A stretch of 64,000 bases of DNA from Papaver somniferum (Eukaryota > Streptophyta > Magnoliopsida > Ranunculales > Papaveraceae), in assembly GCF_003573695.1 (NCBI RefSeq), contig NC_039358.1, positions 231,893,560 through 231,957,559 on the forward strand, in the 5' to 3' direction. Positions 12,771 through 24,861 of the stretch are shown here, in pieces (positions within the stretch are counted from its first letter, which is position 1; every line of letters begins with the position of its first letter). The notes beneath the pieces are model-generated. The model had not been told where the DNA came from. It searched no databases and worked only from the letters and a program-made list of their open reading frames with translations. Made by a program: the position numbers and the translations under genes.

Positions 12771-13856
12771 ATGATACAAGGGAAACGCAGATCGAAAGTG
12801 AAAGTCGAGACTGTGGAGAAACCTGATCGAATTGTGAAAGCCGGGACTACCGCGGAAAAGGAAATGAACCAAGAAAAGGAGGAGGCAAACGATAACGAGG
12901 AGGATGAGGTATCGAAAGAACTGGGTGAAACCCCTAATCAGGAGGAAGATGACCAGATGATGCATGAGGAACGTGAATGATAAATGACTGATGAAGTCAT
13001 GTGAGAAGGAAACAATGAAGCGGAGGAAACCACGGCGTTATCTCAAAGGCATATCCGGAACGAAATAAATCAGGAGATATATAAACTAGGGGTGATGGAG
13101 TTGCTAGAAGGGTATCATAGAGAAAGAGACTTAAGGAGGCTGTTAGAAGAGGCGAGACGGGAAAATCACGAGCTAAGGTATGAGGAGGAGAGGAAACGTG
13201 AGGTGGAAAGCAAACGCGTCAAAACAGAAGTAAACATTGATGAAATAAGAAGGAGAACCATAGATCACGAGGTCTTATGCGAGCTACGAAGCTTAAAGAT
13301 GCAGGTTGGAAGTTCACAAAAAGGCGACGAGGAAAGGGGAAGATCTAGACGAAAAGATCCACGAGGAGATGGAGGAGGGAGGCATAAGCTGAAAAACAAA
13401 GGGCAGATCGGAGAAGAATCGACGGCCTGGACGGAGTTAAAACTTCCAGAACTTAACACAACTTTGGAGAAAGTATGGGAGGAGGTGATATTAACCGAAG
13501 AGATATCAGCACCACCAAATCTGGGGAGAGAACCGGTCCCGGGAAGCAAGAGTCATGAATTTTGCAGGTATCATCGTTTCCACGGACACCATACCAACAG
13601 CTGCAGGAGTGTAAGGAAGATCATACACCGGCTTATCAAACAAGGGAAACTCGCGCACTACATTGATCGGAAGGAGACACCGATGATTACTTGTCACCAC
13701 AAGCAAGCAAAGGAAAGCCGAGAAAGGAGACGATTAGGCTGTAATTTCATAGCGCATTCCAGGGGAAGTTTCCATGATTTTGAAGATAATGTACTCTCAA
13801 GAGTGTACAAGGTGGATCGCAAAGGTAATGAGATAATGAACTCCCCTAAGGAATAA
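12771..13856 (+). pseudogene. Gag remnant of the gypsy element
   Basis: Two open stretches lie here. The first (12771-12980) is acidic and low complexity. The second (13092-13856) starts with a charged, likely coiled-coil block (EGYHRERDLRRLLEEARREN) and ends with the zinc-finger-like FCRYHRFHGHHTNSCRSV and GKLAHYI typical of Tat-type Gag. The total is much shorter than a usual Tat Gag (about 500-600 residues) and the central capsid core is not recognisable, so an internal deletion is likely. An in-frame TAA at 13854 separates it from the protease. Confidence 0.75.
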
Positions 13857-15938
13857 CCATTAAAAGGCTGGCAAAAGAGAGAAATATCCTTTTCGGCGAA
13901 GGACGTGCCAGAAGGAGAAATCCAGCATATGAATTCACTAGTCGTTAGCCTAGATGTGGCCCGGATTGCATCCCAGGATAGGGGTCAGCAAAATAAGGAG
14001 ATGACTTGGGCGGTGGACAAAGTCTTGATAGACATGGGAAGCTCAGTAGAAGTCCTCTTTTACCATACCTTCAAACCTCTGGGGTATGAGGATTCTGACT
14101 TGTTACCTTCTGCGTATACGCTGTACGGATTCAATGGAGTGGCGACAAGGCCAAAATGTGAGATATGCTTGAAAATATTGGCGGAAGAGTTGGAAACAAA
14201 GGTTACTCTATGTGTGGTAGATGTGGAGTCGCCATATAACGCTCTTATAGGTACACCATGGGTGCATGGAATAAAAGGAGTTGCGTCCACTTATCACCAA
14301 ATGATACGATTGCCAATGCCAAATGGAATCGGCGAAATACAAGGAAGCAGCGAAGAAGCCGAGAACTGCAACAAGAAAGATGTTGATATTTACGAGAGTA
14401 AAGTAAAAAGGAAGAAGGAACGGAAGAGGAAGGTACTGGATCTGAAGAAGGATGACGAATTACGTGTATACCTGGCAAAGACTAAAGAAGGGTGGGCAAT
14501 ACCTAGAGAGGTATCAGAAAAGGAGGGAGAACCCGTGAAGCCCATAAAAGAACAAAACCCGTTGGAATATCCAACCTTGAATTTCGCCGCAGTCGAACCG
14601 ACGAAAGATGTAAATCTAGGAACGGAAGACGAACCAAAAATCATAAAAATTGGGACGAAAATGGAGGAGGAAGAAGAAAGAAGGTTGGTGGAACTATTAA
14701 CAAAATATGGAGACATATTTGCGTGGAGCATGAAGGAAATGCCAGGCATTGATCCGCGTGTTGCGTGCCATCGGTTGAAATTAGACCCAGCAATCAATCC
14801 AGTAAGACAACGGATAAGGAAGATAGCGACGACCTATCATGAGAAAATTGACAAGGAACTTTAGAAGATGATGAAGGCAAGCATCATAAAGCCGGGGAAA
14901 TATCCAGATTGGATCGCGAATATGGTAATTGTACCAAAGAAGAACAATGGCATAAGAATCTGTATTGATTTCAGTGATCTAAATACCGCTTGTCCCAAGG
15001 ATAGTTTCCCTTTACCAAATATCCCTCAGATGGTGGAAGCAGCGTCCGAGTACAAAAGGTTATCATCCTTGGATGGGTATTGTGGATACAATCAAATACC
15101 TTTGGCCGAGGAATACCAGGAGCACACGGCTTTCTTCTCTCCTAGGGGTTTGTACTGCTACACGGGAATGCCATTTGGATTGAAAAATGCAGGGGCTACA
15201 TACCAGCGAATGGTGGAGAAGGTATTCGCAAAATAGGTAGACACAACGTTGGAAGTCTATGTAGACGAGATGTTGGTCAAAACCAAAGACTCCGGAGATC
15301 ATGTGGAAGAACTGAAAGAGATCTTCGATCAGATGACGAGATACAAGATGAAAGTCAATCCGTTGAAGTGCATTTTCGGGGTAGAATCAGCAAAGTTCTT
15401 AGGCCATATAGTTTCTCGAAAGGGCATAGAGGTGGACCCTACAAAGGTACAAGAGATACTAGAAATTCCATCACCAGCTATTGTAAAAGATGTGAAAAAG
15501 TTAAATGGGCAGCTCGCGGCACTGGGAAGGTTCATCTCGCGGTCATCTGATAAATGAAAACACTTCTTTGAAATTTTAAATAAGGGAGCAAAATTCACGT
15601 GGACACAAGAATGTGAAGAAGCTCTGAAGGGCATAAAAGAACACCTAATCAAGTTATCAATCCTACAAAAGCCGGAACCAGGGGAGGAGATGTTACTCTG
15701 TCTCGCATCCACACCCAATACTATTAGTGCAGTCCTACTCAGGAACGATGGAGGAGTAGAAAAACCCATATTCTACGTAAGTAAAACCTTGAATTCCGCA
15801 GAAAGAAATTACCCTAAGATCGAAAAATTGTTATTGGCGTTATTCTATACATCACGAAAATTGCGGACTTATTTCCAAACCCACAAAATCAAAGTCCTCA
15901 CAAGGATACCCACAGAGTCAGTCTTGAAGCATTCCTAA
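13857..15938 (+). pseudogene. Protease and reverse transcriptase region of gypsy pol, several in-frame stops
   Basis: One reading frame runs through the region but is broken by stops at 14862 (TAG), 15234 (TAG), 15555 (TGA) and 15936 (TAA). The protease shows VLIDMGSSVEVLF, where the usual Asp-Thr-Gly is Asp-Met-Gly, and later YNALIGTPWVH. Reverse transcriptase motifs follow: IVPKKNNGIRICIDFSDLN, PFGLKNAGATYQRM, and YVDEMLVKT in place of the usual YVDD, so a catalytic Asp is replaced. The RNase H-like connection (FTWTQECEEAL, PIFYVSKTL, YPKIEKL) closes the segment. No frameshift is needed up to 15938, so the damage is mostly point nonsense and missense change. Confidence 0.88.
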
Positions 15939-16014
15939 AACTTCGACGAAGTCGCATATAATAGCAGAGTTTCTCGCTGAATTTCCTTCGGAAGAAGATG
16001 GGAGTGCGGAAGAC

Positions 16015-16552
16015 ATGATGGAGACAAACGAAAGCCGACCGGACCCAAGGGATCTGTTAAAGAAAAGTCATCCCAGGAGATGGGAAATCTTCGTTTATGG
16101 GGCGTCTAATAGCTGTGGAGGGGGTGTAGGAATAGTATTCACCTCGCCTACAAGCAAGGGAATAGTTTTTTTTTTGTCTGGAATACAAAGCCACGAATAA
16201 TGAAACCGAGTATGAGGAAGTAAGATAGGCTCTGAGAATCGCAATAGAAATGGAATTGGACGAAATACGAATTACTAGTGACTCACAACTAGTAGTTCGT
16301 CAGATTGAAGGAGTGTATAATACAGTCGATCCAGTGATGAAGAAATATCAGCAGCTCGTGCAAGACTATTCCGCGAAAGTACGAAGTATCATATGGAGAA
16401 ACATAAATAGAGATAACAATCGACATGAAGATGCATTATCCTTCATAGCTTCCATGATTGAGAATCCAAAAATCGGGCATATTGTGATTCAGCGGTTGAT
16501 GCAGCCGTCAGTAAGCAGAGAAGAAAGAGAACTTCAGGTAATGATGGTATAA
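16015..16552 (+). pseudogene. RNase H-like domain of gypsy element, broken
   Basis: The segment WEIFVYGASN...GGGVGIVF matches the start of the archaeal-type RNase H seen in Tat-like gypsy elements (usually VDGASN; here the catalytic Asp is Tyr). ITSDSQLVVRQIEGVY further on is the second acidic motif. There is a frame break near 16200, and the frame differs from the upstream pol frame. Confidence 0.7.
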
Positions 16553-16567
16553 GGGGAGAACTCAGTA

Positions 16568-17869
16568 ATGAGCAAAGAGGATTGGAGAACACCCATCTAC
16601 AGCTACTTGATGAAAGGAGACTTGCCACGAGATAGACAAGAGGCAAACAAAATCAAAAGCAAATCCACGAATTACGAGGTGCGAAAAGGGATCCTTTATA
16701 GGCGATCATTCTTGGGTTCACTGATGAGGTGCTTGTCGCAGGAGGAAGGGATTGAAATGATGAAATCAATTAATTATGGGGAAGCTGGAAACCACAGCGG
16801 AACCGGATCACTAGCTTACAAGACCCGAACACAGGGATACTTTTGGCCTTACATGCATAAAGATGTGAAAGACATTTCTACGAGGTGTGAGGCATGTCAA
16901 AGGTTCGGCAAAAGGATACATGCACCAGACACAAGCTTGAACTCAGTATTGAGTGTGTGGCCATTCGCCATGTGGGGAATAGATATCGTGGGGCCCTTTG
17001 TCACGGGGACGAAGCAAAGAAGGTACTTGATTGTAGCAACAGACTACTTCACAAAGTGGGTGGAGGCAAAGGCTGTGCAACATACAAAAGACAGGGATAT
17101 ATACGATTGTATCCTTGAACACATCATTTGTAGATTTGGTATACCAGTCCTGATTTTTTCAGACAATGGAAAGCTGTTCGAAGGGGATAATGTGAAGATG
17201 TTGTTCAATGCCTTTAAGATTCAATCTGGGAAATCTACTCCATTATATCCCTAGAGTAATTGGCAGGCAGAGGCTACAAGTAAAACGGTGGCCTCCACGT
17301 TGAAAAAGAAGCTGGAAGGGCATCATAAAGGATGGTGCGAGCAAATCCCGAACGTACTATGGTCATATAGAACCACAAGGCAAGAAGAAACATGAGTATC
17401 ACCGTTCTGCTTAACGTACGGAGCAGAGGCAGTGCTACCAGCATAATCCATCTTGCCCACAACAAGGAGAGAGGCATGGGAAAAAGCGTTAAACACGGAC
17501 TTAATTCTTGCGAAATTGGACGATCTCGAGGAAAATAGAGAAATTGTGTTACAACATATGACGAACTACCACCGGAGGCTGTCGAGAGAATATAATAAAA
17601 GGGTAAAACCGATAAGCTTCGTCCCGAGAGAGCTGGTGCTACGAGAAATACCACCTTATCAGCGAGGACCAGGAGGAAAGCTAAAACCAACTTGGGAGGG
17701 TCCATACATCTTAAAGAGGGTGGTTGGAAATGGGGCATATGAATTAGCATACTGCGAAGGGAAAGATACTGATGAAGAAGGGAAGATAATTTACGGTGAA
17801 GTAGAACGACAAGATAGAAGGCTAGATCATCCTTGGAACCCTGTTTACATTAATAAATATTATCCCTAA
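16568..17869 (+). pseudogene. Integrase of gypsy element, broken
   Basis: Contains the zinc-binding CEACQRFG, then the DDE core: GIDIVGPF (first Asp), IFSDNGKLF (second Asp) and NWQAEATSKTV (Glu). A TAG at about 17252 lies between the second Asp and the Glu, with another stop near 17394. From 17453 the frame is open again, with the GPY/F-like C-terminal module (LVLREI, GKLKPTWEGPYILKRVVGNGAYEL). Typical gypsy integrase order, inactive in this copy. Confidence 0.85.
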
Positions 17870-19102
17870 ATGTAAGAAGCGAACATAACTTATCAATAAA
17901 ATATTTCCACAATTTTATAAAAATGGATCCACTTACACGAGCAGATAAGACCTCACATTAGGAGGCAAATAATGGCGACGAAACTTTCTAGGGAAACTTA
18001 AAACCTTCGCCTAGGAAGGATGGGAACCCGCGACAGGCACCCTAGTTCGCATGAAAATGCAAGAGGCAAAGACCTAATGCATTTCGTGGACAACTCTCAG
18101 GCAGAAAGCTAGGGGCAATGATAAGACCTATCCGTTGAGGGTCCCTTTTATGATGGCCTTCGGTAAGGAGTGCAGAAATATGACCAAGGCGTCGATGTAT
18201 TCGGTTGAGCTGCGGGTTCCTGGGACGTATGGAGTGTTACATGCCATGTCCGTCTGGAAAGTCTTGGCTACGATGCACTCGATCCCAAAGAAACCCCACT
18301 TAGGGTGTGACTTCGTAACTCCGAGCCTTATCGGCGAAGAGGATAAGAAGTCGCGAAAGAAACTAAATGTCGTAATAACCGGATGGGAGGACACCATCAT
18401 GCATGTTAGGTTTAACCTCCTTGAAGGGGCACTCAGGGGGAATATAAAGGGATGTCACCCTCCAGATTAGGAGCTGTGTGACCAAAAAAGACGGCAATGT
18501 CATGGGGCTGCTATTCATGGGAATAGATAGGCCTGTCATATTGTCACGAAAAGAAAACTTAGCAAAGATTTTAAGGCGATGTTGATGGATTACTATTCGC
18601 AAAAATAGCAAGCGCCTGAAACTTCGCCGAAGAAATACCCTTCATAATAGGGTGAGGCGCAATAAAACCTTAACTATGAGGCGCATTAAGACCTCATAAA
18701 TAAGAAAATAAAAGGTAAACAAAAAATAGACGTACACACCGGAATGGCGTATGTATGAAGAGCGTAAACATAATACTCTCGTCTTGATCGGACAAAGCTC
18801 AATAAGAACAAGAGGCAAGTATATATTTTTTGTCCTTTTTTAGCATTCTCCTTTAAAGAATACGAAGTGCTTAAGGCATAATTTGAAATCTAAGAGACAA
18901 GACATCAGAGAAAGGAGCACGAAGGAAAATAGCGAAGTCGAAGGCATATTTTTACAACTAGAACACAAGTATATACTTGGGGTGAAAAGACTAAAGGCGG
19001 AAACAACAGTTTTAATTGACAAAATAGCAAGATCATAATATACATATAGGATTGAAGTTTATATACATAAGCGAAGAATACGAAGGTAAAAGATCGTATT
19101 CT
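17870..19102. other. Spacer between gypsy pol and the antisense gene
   Basis: No domain is recognised. It holds short non-overlapping open frames on both strands (for example 18135-18470 plus) with no family resemblance. It is part of the long 3' region typical of Tat-like elements. Confidence 0.5.
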
Positions 19103-21118
19103 CTAATCATCATCTCCATCAGCCTCATCGTCTTCATCAGACTTTGTGCCTTCGTCGGAAGAAAGGATTGGTTCGTGGATGGTAGGCTCCGGTTCGGGTT
19201 CGTCTTCTGAAAATACCTCAAGCTCCAGGGGAACGCGAGGAATATTCTCTGAGTCGCAGAATTCATTAAAGAGCCTGACCTTTTCATCTTGGGAATTTCG
19301 GAAAAGCTTCTTTGAAAGTAAAACTGCGTCCTTCACCATCTTGTCAACATCCTCGTTAAAGCCACGGACATCTTCTTGAAGATAAGAGACTTGATCCTTA
19401 AGCTTTTGCTCAGAACCTGAGATGAAGAAAGATAAGTAACTAGGCTATCTGTAAATCTAAGGCAAAATCAAATGGCTAAGAAAGGCAAACTTACGACGAA
19501 GAGCAGACGAGATGTTTTTCTCCTCATAAAGTTGCGATTCTAACTGAGTGATACGACTCTGGCGAACAATAAGGTCCCGACTTTCGTGAAGTTCCACGAG
19601 ATAGGACATGTTGTGATTATGTCCCTAAGGAGGCGAATAAGAAAGAAATGAGTAAGGTAATGCTGTTAAGGCAAATAAGAAAGGAATCGGCTGTCACACT
19701 TACCAAACACAACAGGGCAGCATGTTGTTGAATGAAGAGATTCAAAGAAGCATTCTGGATAAATACTTGATCGGCATCTAGAAAGGAATCAGAGGTCAAG
19801 GATTCAACAGCCGCGGATCTCAAGGAGGAGTTCGAACGAGTTTTCACGAAGATATACCGTAGGAATTTCATATCAGGAAGATATGTTGGGTCTTTAGAAT
19901 CATCAACATGAGGGCGAGAGGAGATAGGAGGAGGACGGGATAGTCTCGAAGGATGAATTTGAGATAGCCTGTCTGCGTCCAATGTACAAGAACGATGTTG
20001 AGAAGGCTCCCGAGCACGAGGAGAGGTTGAAGAGTCATCCTAAAAACCACAAAGTTAGTAAATGAATCAAAGGGGAAAAGTCAAGCCGCGAAATAGGGAC
20101 GAACCTGCGCGGAGGAGGAGGAAACCTTTGAGCGAGCACGCTTTCTTGTGTTTGCAGCAGGGCCCGCTGCAACTCGAGATTCCTCCCTCTGCGAAGTGAA
20201 AGATTAGGAGTTGGATTAAGAAATTGAGAAGATATGACTGGCGAGATACAAACCTGAGCTGGAGGTGGCTTCTTGGAGCGGTCCTTTATCATGCCAGGAG
20301 GTGGGAAGGAATACTAAGGCAAAAAGCAAGGGCGTTAGAGGGGTATACAGTAGATAAAGGGAAAATTGAATGAAAAGTCAAACTTACCCCAGGGGGCATC
20401 TTGGGCCAATTAAACCGACCCGGTTCGTATTCGGCGAGGTGGGCATGCTTCGGAAGAGGACCGGAACGAGGCACACCATTCTCGTCTAAGCCCCACATGA
20501 AGGGACCTTCGATCACCATAGGATACATCATCCAATTTTCGTCGTTGGATAAGCGAAGATACTTGTTCCTCGTTTCACCAGTAGGATCGATATCCAAAAG
20601 TAGTGCCTTGGATGGATCAGCCAAGATCTTACGAGTAAAATTCACACCCCACTTTGGTACGATCTTGTGGACAAGTACTGGACGAGGTAATTTTCCAGAA
20701 AAGATTCGACGTTATAATCAGCCGAAGGAAAGTCCGACCCTAATTAGGTAATCTGAGAAGGAAGGACAGTTGATCTTCGAACAAATTCGTTAGCCAAGCG
20801 AATAGCGTTCCGACTTAGCTGATAAACACCAGGGCGAAGGCGAGCTAAAATCTCAAGGAATAGAGGATTCTTGGGATCATATAGGGGAAAGGAAATCCCT
20901 GCTCTTAACTGTCCAATGGTGACAATCATCCTCGATGAAGTCCAGGTTTCAGCCTGTATCCACCGGTAGTTTAATTCCATCAAAACAGTAGCAGTGATGG
21001 GAGGAGTAACATAAGAATCGATTGCGGGAGATAGGGTGATTCCTACCGTATTAAGGTCGGTCTTAAACTTTTCATAGGTTCAGGATGTGGTTGGAGGGGA
21101 ATCTTTCTGGGAGCCATT
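19103..21118 (-). pseudogene. Antisense multi-exon gene inside the gypsy element (additional ORF)
   Basis: On the strand opposite to gag-pol, coding exons with good splice signals line up: a 5' exon ending near 20744, a second exon ending at 20388, then 20313-20254, 20188-20105, 20039-19704, 19624-19495 and 19416-19103. The product has a globular N-part (LRAGISFPLYDPKNPLFLEILARL; NKYLRLSNDENWMMYPMV), a basic nuclear-signal-like NTRKRARSK, a coiled-coil-like stretch (RQSRITQLESQLYEEKN) and an acidic tail ending DEADGDDD. The N-part resembles the plant 'putative gypsy-type transposon' family; this is inference. A Met start MAPRKIPLQPH lies at about 21118, but a frame change near 21080 and a break between exons 1 and 2 (20650-20745) suggest mild decay. 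Antisense extra ORFs are known in Tat-lineage elements. Confidence 0.7.
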
Positions 21119-21383
21119 AAAAAAACAGAAGAACATAGCTTACTGGAGATAAGAGGGGAAAGTAGGAGAAGACTAAAGTCTTAGATAGATGAGAAGAAGG
21201 GGTATTTATACCAGATGACTGGTCAAAACGACCCACGACTGAAGAATATGAACCGGTAATCGACGGTTACGAGGAAAAGAGAACCACGTGGAAGACGAAG
21301 AAATGGATGAAAGGAGGTTATCAAACTTCAGACGGTTCTTATTCTCCTCTCTTTATGATCGAGCATAATAAGAAAAGGCAAAA

Positions 21384-22064
21384 TGTAGTTACCAAAGTAT
21401 AAGCCGACACATGGCCATAGGAAGGCGCGGGAATCTGGTGAAAAGATCTTACTTCAAGCCCCGATATTTTGTCAGGGACTTGTCAAATCAAGTCAGAATT
21501 ATCCTTATCCACACGACAGCGAAGTAAAGTTTGGGACGAGGTAACTCGCCAAAGGGGACGTAGAGCGCGAAAGGAATCAGATGTCCATTACGAAATGACC
21601 ACGAAATAATGTGACTTGGTTTGGAAGAAAACTACCCCCACGAAGTAGATGAATTATCGAGCAGGAAATGGGGCAAGTGTCCCGACAAGACCACGTGAAG
21701 TCAGCGAAAGGTGGGGAAAAACTTTATGGAATATGCTCCAGGCGAAACATAAAGTAACCTCGGCGAGATGATATGAGCTGTATACCACTAGGGTTGCTTA
21801 GGCCTATAAATAGAGACATTTGGACAATGTAAAGAGAGAGATCTTTTGGAGAGGAAAAGGTCTAGCATAGGAGAGAGAGAGTTAGGGTTTCCTTGTAATC
21901 CATAGGTTGGGAGAAGGGAATAGGATTAGGATTTCCTTGTAACCCACGAATGTAACTTGTATTTCGCTTGAGATTAATAAATAAGTTTAAGTTCTAATGT
22001 TTATTATGTCTTAGATCTTGCATATTCTCCATTTGGGTGTGTTGCTGGATTTCCAGTAATCACA
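21384..22064 (+). mobile_element. 3' LTR of the gypsy element
   Basis: 681 bp, TGTAGTTACC to AATCACA, with a TATA box at 21805-21812. Compared with the 5' LTR it has several substitutions and small indels (for example a shorter GA run and differences near 21466-21480), which shows age. Confidence 0.9.
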
Positions 22065-22587
22065 CCATCTGTGTGCTATCTAGATGCTAAGTCTGTCATG
22101 TGGCATAGTGAAACAAAACAACATCGCAAATACACAACAATAACAACACTGGGGAATACACAATAAATTTATCCAAGATATATTTATAGTCCAAAAAGAG
22201 ACGTTACCGACTTCCGAGTTGCAAGTTTTATAACCATCCATTAGTTTTAGTCTGCTTAACAAAAATTTACATTGCCAATTAGGAAATTTATCCAGCATAT
22301 ACTCATGGTCCAAAAAGAAGTTGCTGAGGTCCCACTTACATTACACTAAACACTACCAACATCTATTGTCATGTTACTATCACCCAAAAAAAGAACTTTG
22401 CAAATTAAGCTTCAGCTGTTTCATATATTGCACAGCTTCCAGGCTGTTTTCATGCTCCATAGGCATTGCCTGCCACGTCCAACATAACAATTCCCAACCC
22501 GTTAGTAACGAGAGGCAAAATGAGTATCAGTTGTGTACTTTAATTTGATGATACTTAATTGACCAATGTAACCAGAATGTCAGACAA
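22065..22587. other. 3' flank of F-box gene
   Basis: No gene is seen. Bases about 22140-22340 resemble 52676-52860 (shared AAAAAGACGTTAC-like and AAATTTATC-like blocks in the same order), which hints that a second F-box gene end once stood near 52.7 kb. Confidence 0.45.
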
Positions 22588-23345
22588 CTACTGCTTCTTC
22601 ATTTCTGAGTTCTGACTGGGCATACGACTTTCGACAAAAGTGGGCACCTTCGTATACCAACCATTTCGAACTGAAGAGGGGATCCCATTGACTTCAATTT
22701 CGGTGAACGTCTTCATCTTCAGGTCATAAGAATAGAGAGTGGAAGCAGAATCTCCACTATCCAACTGTTGATCATATACTATGATTATATGGTGCATTCC
22801 CACACCTGAATAAAAGATCCAATGTATGTTCCTGTCCCAAGAAAAAGGTAACGTGATAGTATCTTCAGTCCAGTTCTCCTCATCACGAGTACCATAATTT
22901 GTAGGTTTAGTATTCTTCCCCTTATTGTCATACTTCGTATCTTCTCTGTATACCCAAAGCTTGACAATATAAGCACTCATTCTACAAGCTATAGCTACGT
23001 GTCCATCCACTTCTAACGAGTCGGCATGTAAATTAAAATGAAATTCGGAAGGTGGGCTTTTAAGGATGAGATTAGGAATTGGAATCTCTCTGAACTTTTC
23101 ACTACTGACATCAAATGCAACTAATACAGGATCATCATTAACCCAACGGCCACTCATAAACCTACCAGTGCAATAATAAATAGACCCATTCAGATAAACA
23201 GAAGTAAACAGGATGTCTAAATAACAAGTCGGTATTTCATCAATCCTTCTTCATGCATTGTCTCCTGCAGTCAAGACCTCGCAACCTATATATGGACTAC
23301 CACGGCCACCACCGGGGTGGTTTTGACCAGCTCCATGTTGTTGAG
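22588..23345 (-). pseudogene. C-terminal half of an F-box protein gene (F-box-associated domain), broken
   Basis: From the right the frame reads SPYIGCEVLTAGDNA, then a stop (TGA, 23251-23253, where the family has Trp in WRRID), RRIDEIPTCYLDILF, SVYLNGSIYYCTGRF, and the long open part to NSEMKKQ. LNGSIYY, VAFDVSSEKFREIPIP and LYSYDLKMKTFTEIEV are hallmarks of F-box-associated (FBA) domains that choose substrates for SCF ubiquitin ligases. The F-box itself is absent here. The likely other half lies at 36490-36977, beyond a 13-kb block of retroelements that starts 33 bases upstream in transcription direction. Stop plus split make it a pseudogene. Confidence 0.8.
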
Positions 23346-24204
23346 TTACCAGACAAACACAGCTTTTTTGTTGTAGGTGTTTGTATCATGAGTAAAAATA
23401 CCACATAATGGGACGGATTGCTACTTGAATCACCATTTGTCCTTCCCTCAAATCTGCCATTCAGCCAACCAACTCAGTATATATACATGCTAACCGAGTC
23501 TACCGACTGATCAACGGTCATAGTCAATGACCAGTCAACTATCAAAGTCAACGTTTTGTCAACCGTCAAAGTCAATGGTCGGTCAATCGTTGGTCAACTG
23601 TCGAAGCCTTGTTGCCAGCCGCGTTTCTAGCCAAGTTTCTGTCCACGCTGTCAGCCTGTTTCCAGCCATATTGCCAACCGCGCTGCCATTCAGATTTCAG
23701 CCATGTTTCCAACTGTGTTGTTATCCAGATTTCAGCCATGTTACCAATCGTGCTATCAACCAGCCTCCGTCCATGTTGCCAACTATCCAGTCTGATACGG
23801 CACAACGGAAACGATTTGAAAACAATCGACACGCGGAGAATCCACTCCGGTAAACAGGACCCAATAATGATAGACAACTCCGATCGAGGAGCAAAGCGAC
23901 GATAAACAATCAATGATGATCAATCTCTCAAGGAGAGTTAAACAGGTTCTTAACCAAATGTATTTTCATTAAACGAGCTAATCCAAGCTAAATTACGATG
24001 ATAATGGAAATGGCTATTTGTAGCCTCCAAACATAAAAACATAAAAGTCTAAAATTACTAAACTACCTAGGAAAATATATTATTTTCATAAAAACAAGAT
24101 AAAATTAAGAAAGAAACCAATTATCCTAATAACTTAAATACCAAAACTAATAAATATCCAAGATTTAGTCAAATCCTGAAATATATGAGACTTGCCAAAA
24201 TACG

Positions 24205-24756
24205 TCATGTATCAGGCTCCCCTATTACGACAAAACTCGTCTCAAGTTTATACTGAAAATGGCAAGTCGAAGAAAGAACTTTGGCGCTCCCACTTGTGTC
24301 ACAAGTGGATCTTGAGTTATGCATCGGAATCACTACCCATTTAGAAATTAATCTCAGTTTTATAATCTTCATTTTATGCATGTAAAAGCTCGTCTTGAAA
24401 TGTCGTTTTCTCCCACCGTTGCAATGTAGAAGCAGCTCCCATGACAACTTCCACGCACTGTCACTTCGGTATCCATAAGATATAAATTGCACTTCACAGT
24501 ATTTGGCTAACAGATCTTCATGTTGATAAGAAACGGATAAAGCAAGATCTATTTCCCACAGATTCTCATATGAAACTAACATGCCGCCATGGTGGGAAAC
24601 ACCCAACTCTACTGATTTTGGAATCAATATACAACCTCTACAGGTATCCCTTTGTAAACCCTTCCTGACCGTTGGATCACCTTCTTTCTTTGTCTGCTCA
24701 TGCAAACTGTTTTCATCAACTGTTCGGCATAAAGTCTTCGCCTCAACATCTTCCAC
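24205..24756 (-). pseudogene. Unrecognised open frame in nested element (183 aa)
   Basis: An open frame on the element's sense strand that runs to its last codon just inside the 3' LTR. No domain is recognised. It includes LRLISKWVVIPMHNS and CRGCILIPKSVELGV, and two Cys-rich short stretches. It may be leftover 3' sequence of a once larger polyprotein rather than a gene. Confidence 0.3.
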
Positions 24757-24861
24757 TCCTGTCGAAGGCCTAATTCGTGGTATAAGAATTACCTTGGTCT
24801 TCCCCCATGTAAACTCGTAAGCACCGTCTCGGCTGCTGCTAACTGCACCAACACCATATAA

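Larger units (their letters stand above)
11787..22064 (+). mobile_element. Ty3/gypsy LTR retrotransposon, Tat-like, decayed, 10.3 kb
   Basis: A complete structure: 5' LTR, primer-binding site at 12472-12489, gag-protease-RT-RNase H-integrase in gypsy order on the plus strand, a long 3' region with an antisense gene, a purine-rich tract (AGAAAAGGCAAAA) before 21384, and a 3' LTR. Flanks are CCATT and CCATC, a 5-bp duplication with one change. The Gag zinc finger and protease style and the antisense 3' gene point to the Tat lineage (Grande/Retand relatives), which is inference. The LTRs differ at several sites in their first 130 bp, and the pol frame has many stops, so this is an old, inactive copy. 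Confidence 0.9.

Noticed and set aside
13905..17869. Possible plant pararetrovirus (caulimovirus) integration instead of a retrotransposon
   Set aside because: LTRs, primer-binding site, integrase and target duplication are present; no movement protein or coat protein is seen. It is a gypsy element.
23527..23905. Open frames in the SQPSKS/SCFQPCC style on both strands near 23.5-23.9 kb (also 35632-35868 and 46637-47134)
   Set aside because: They lie in the U3 part of an LTR with TTTCCAGCCATGTTGCC repeats; the frames follow the repeat unit and are not genes.
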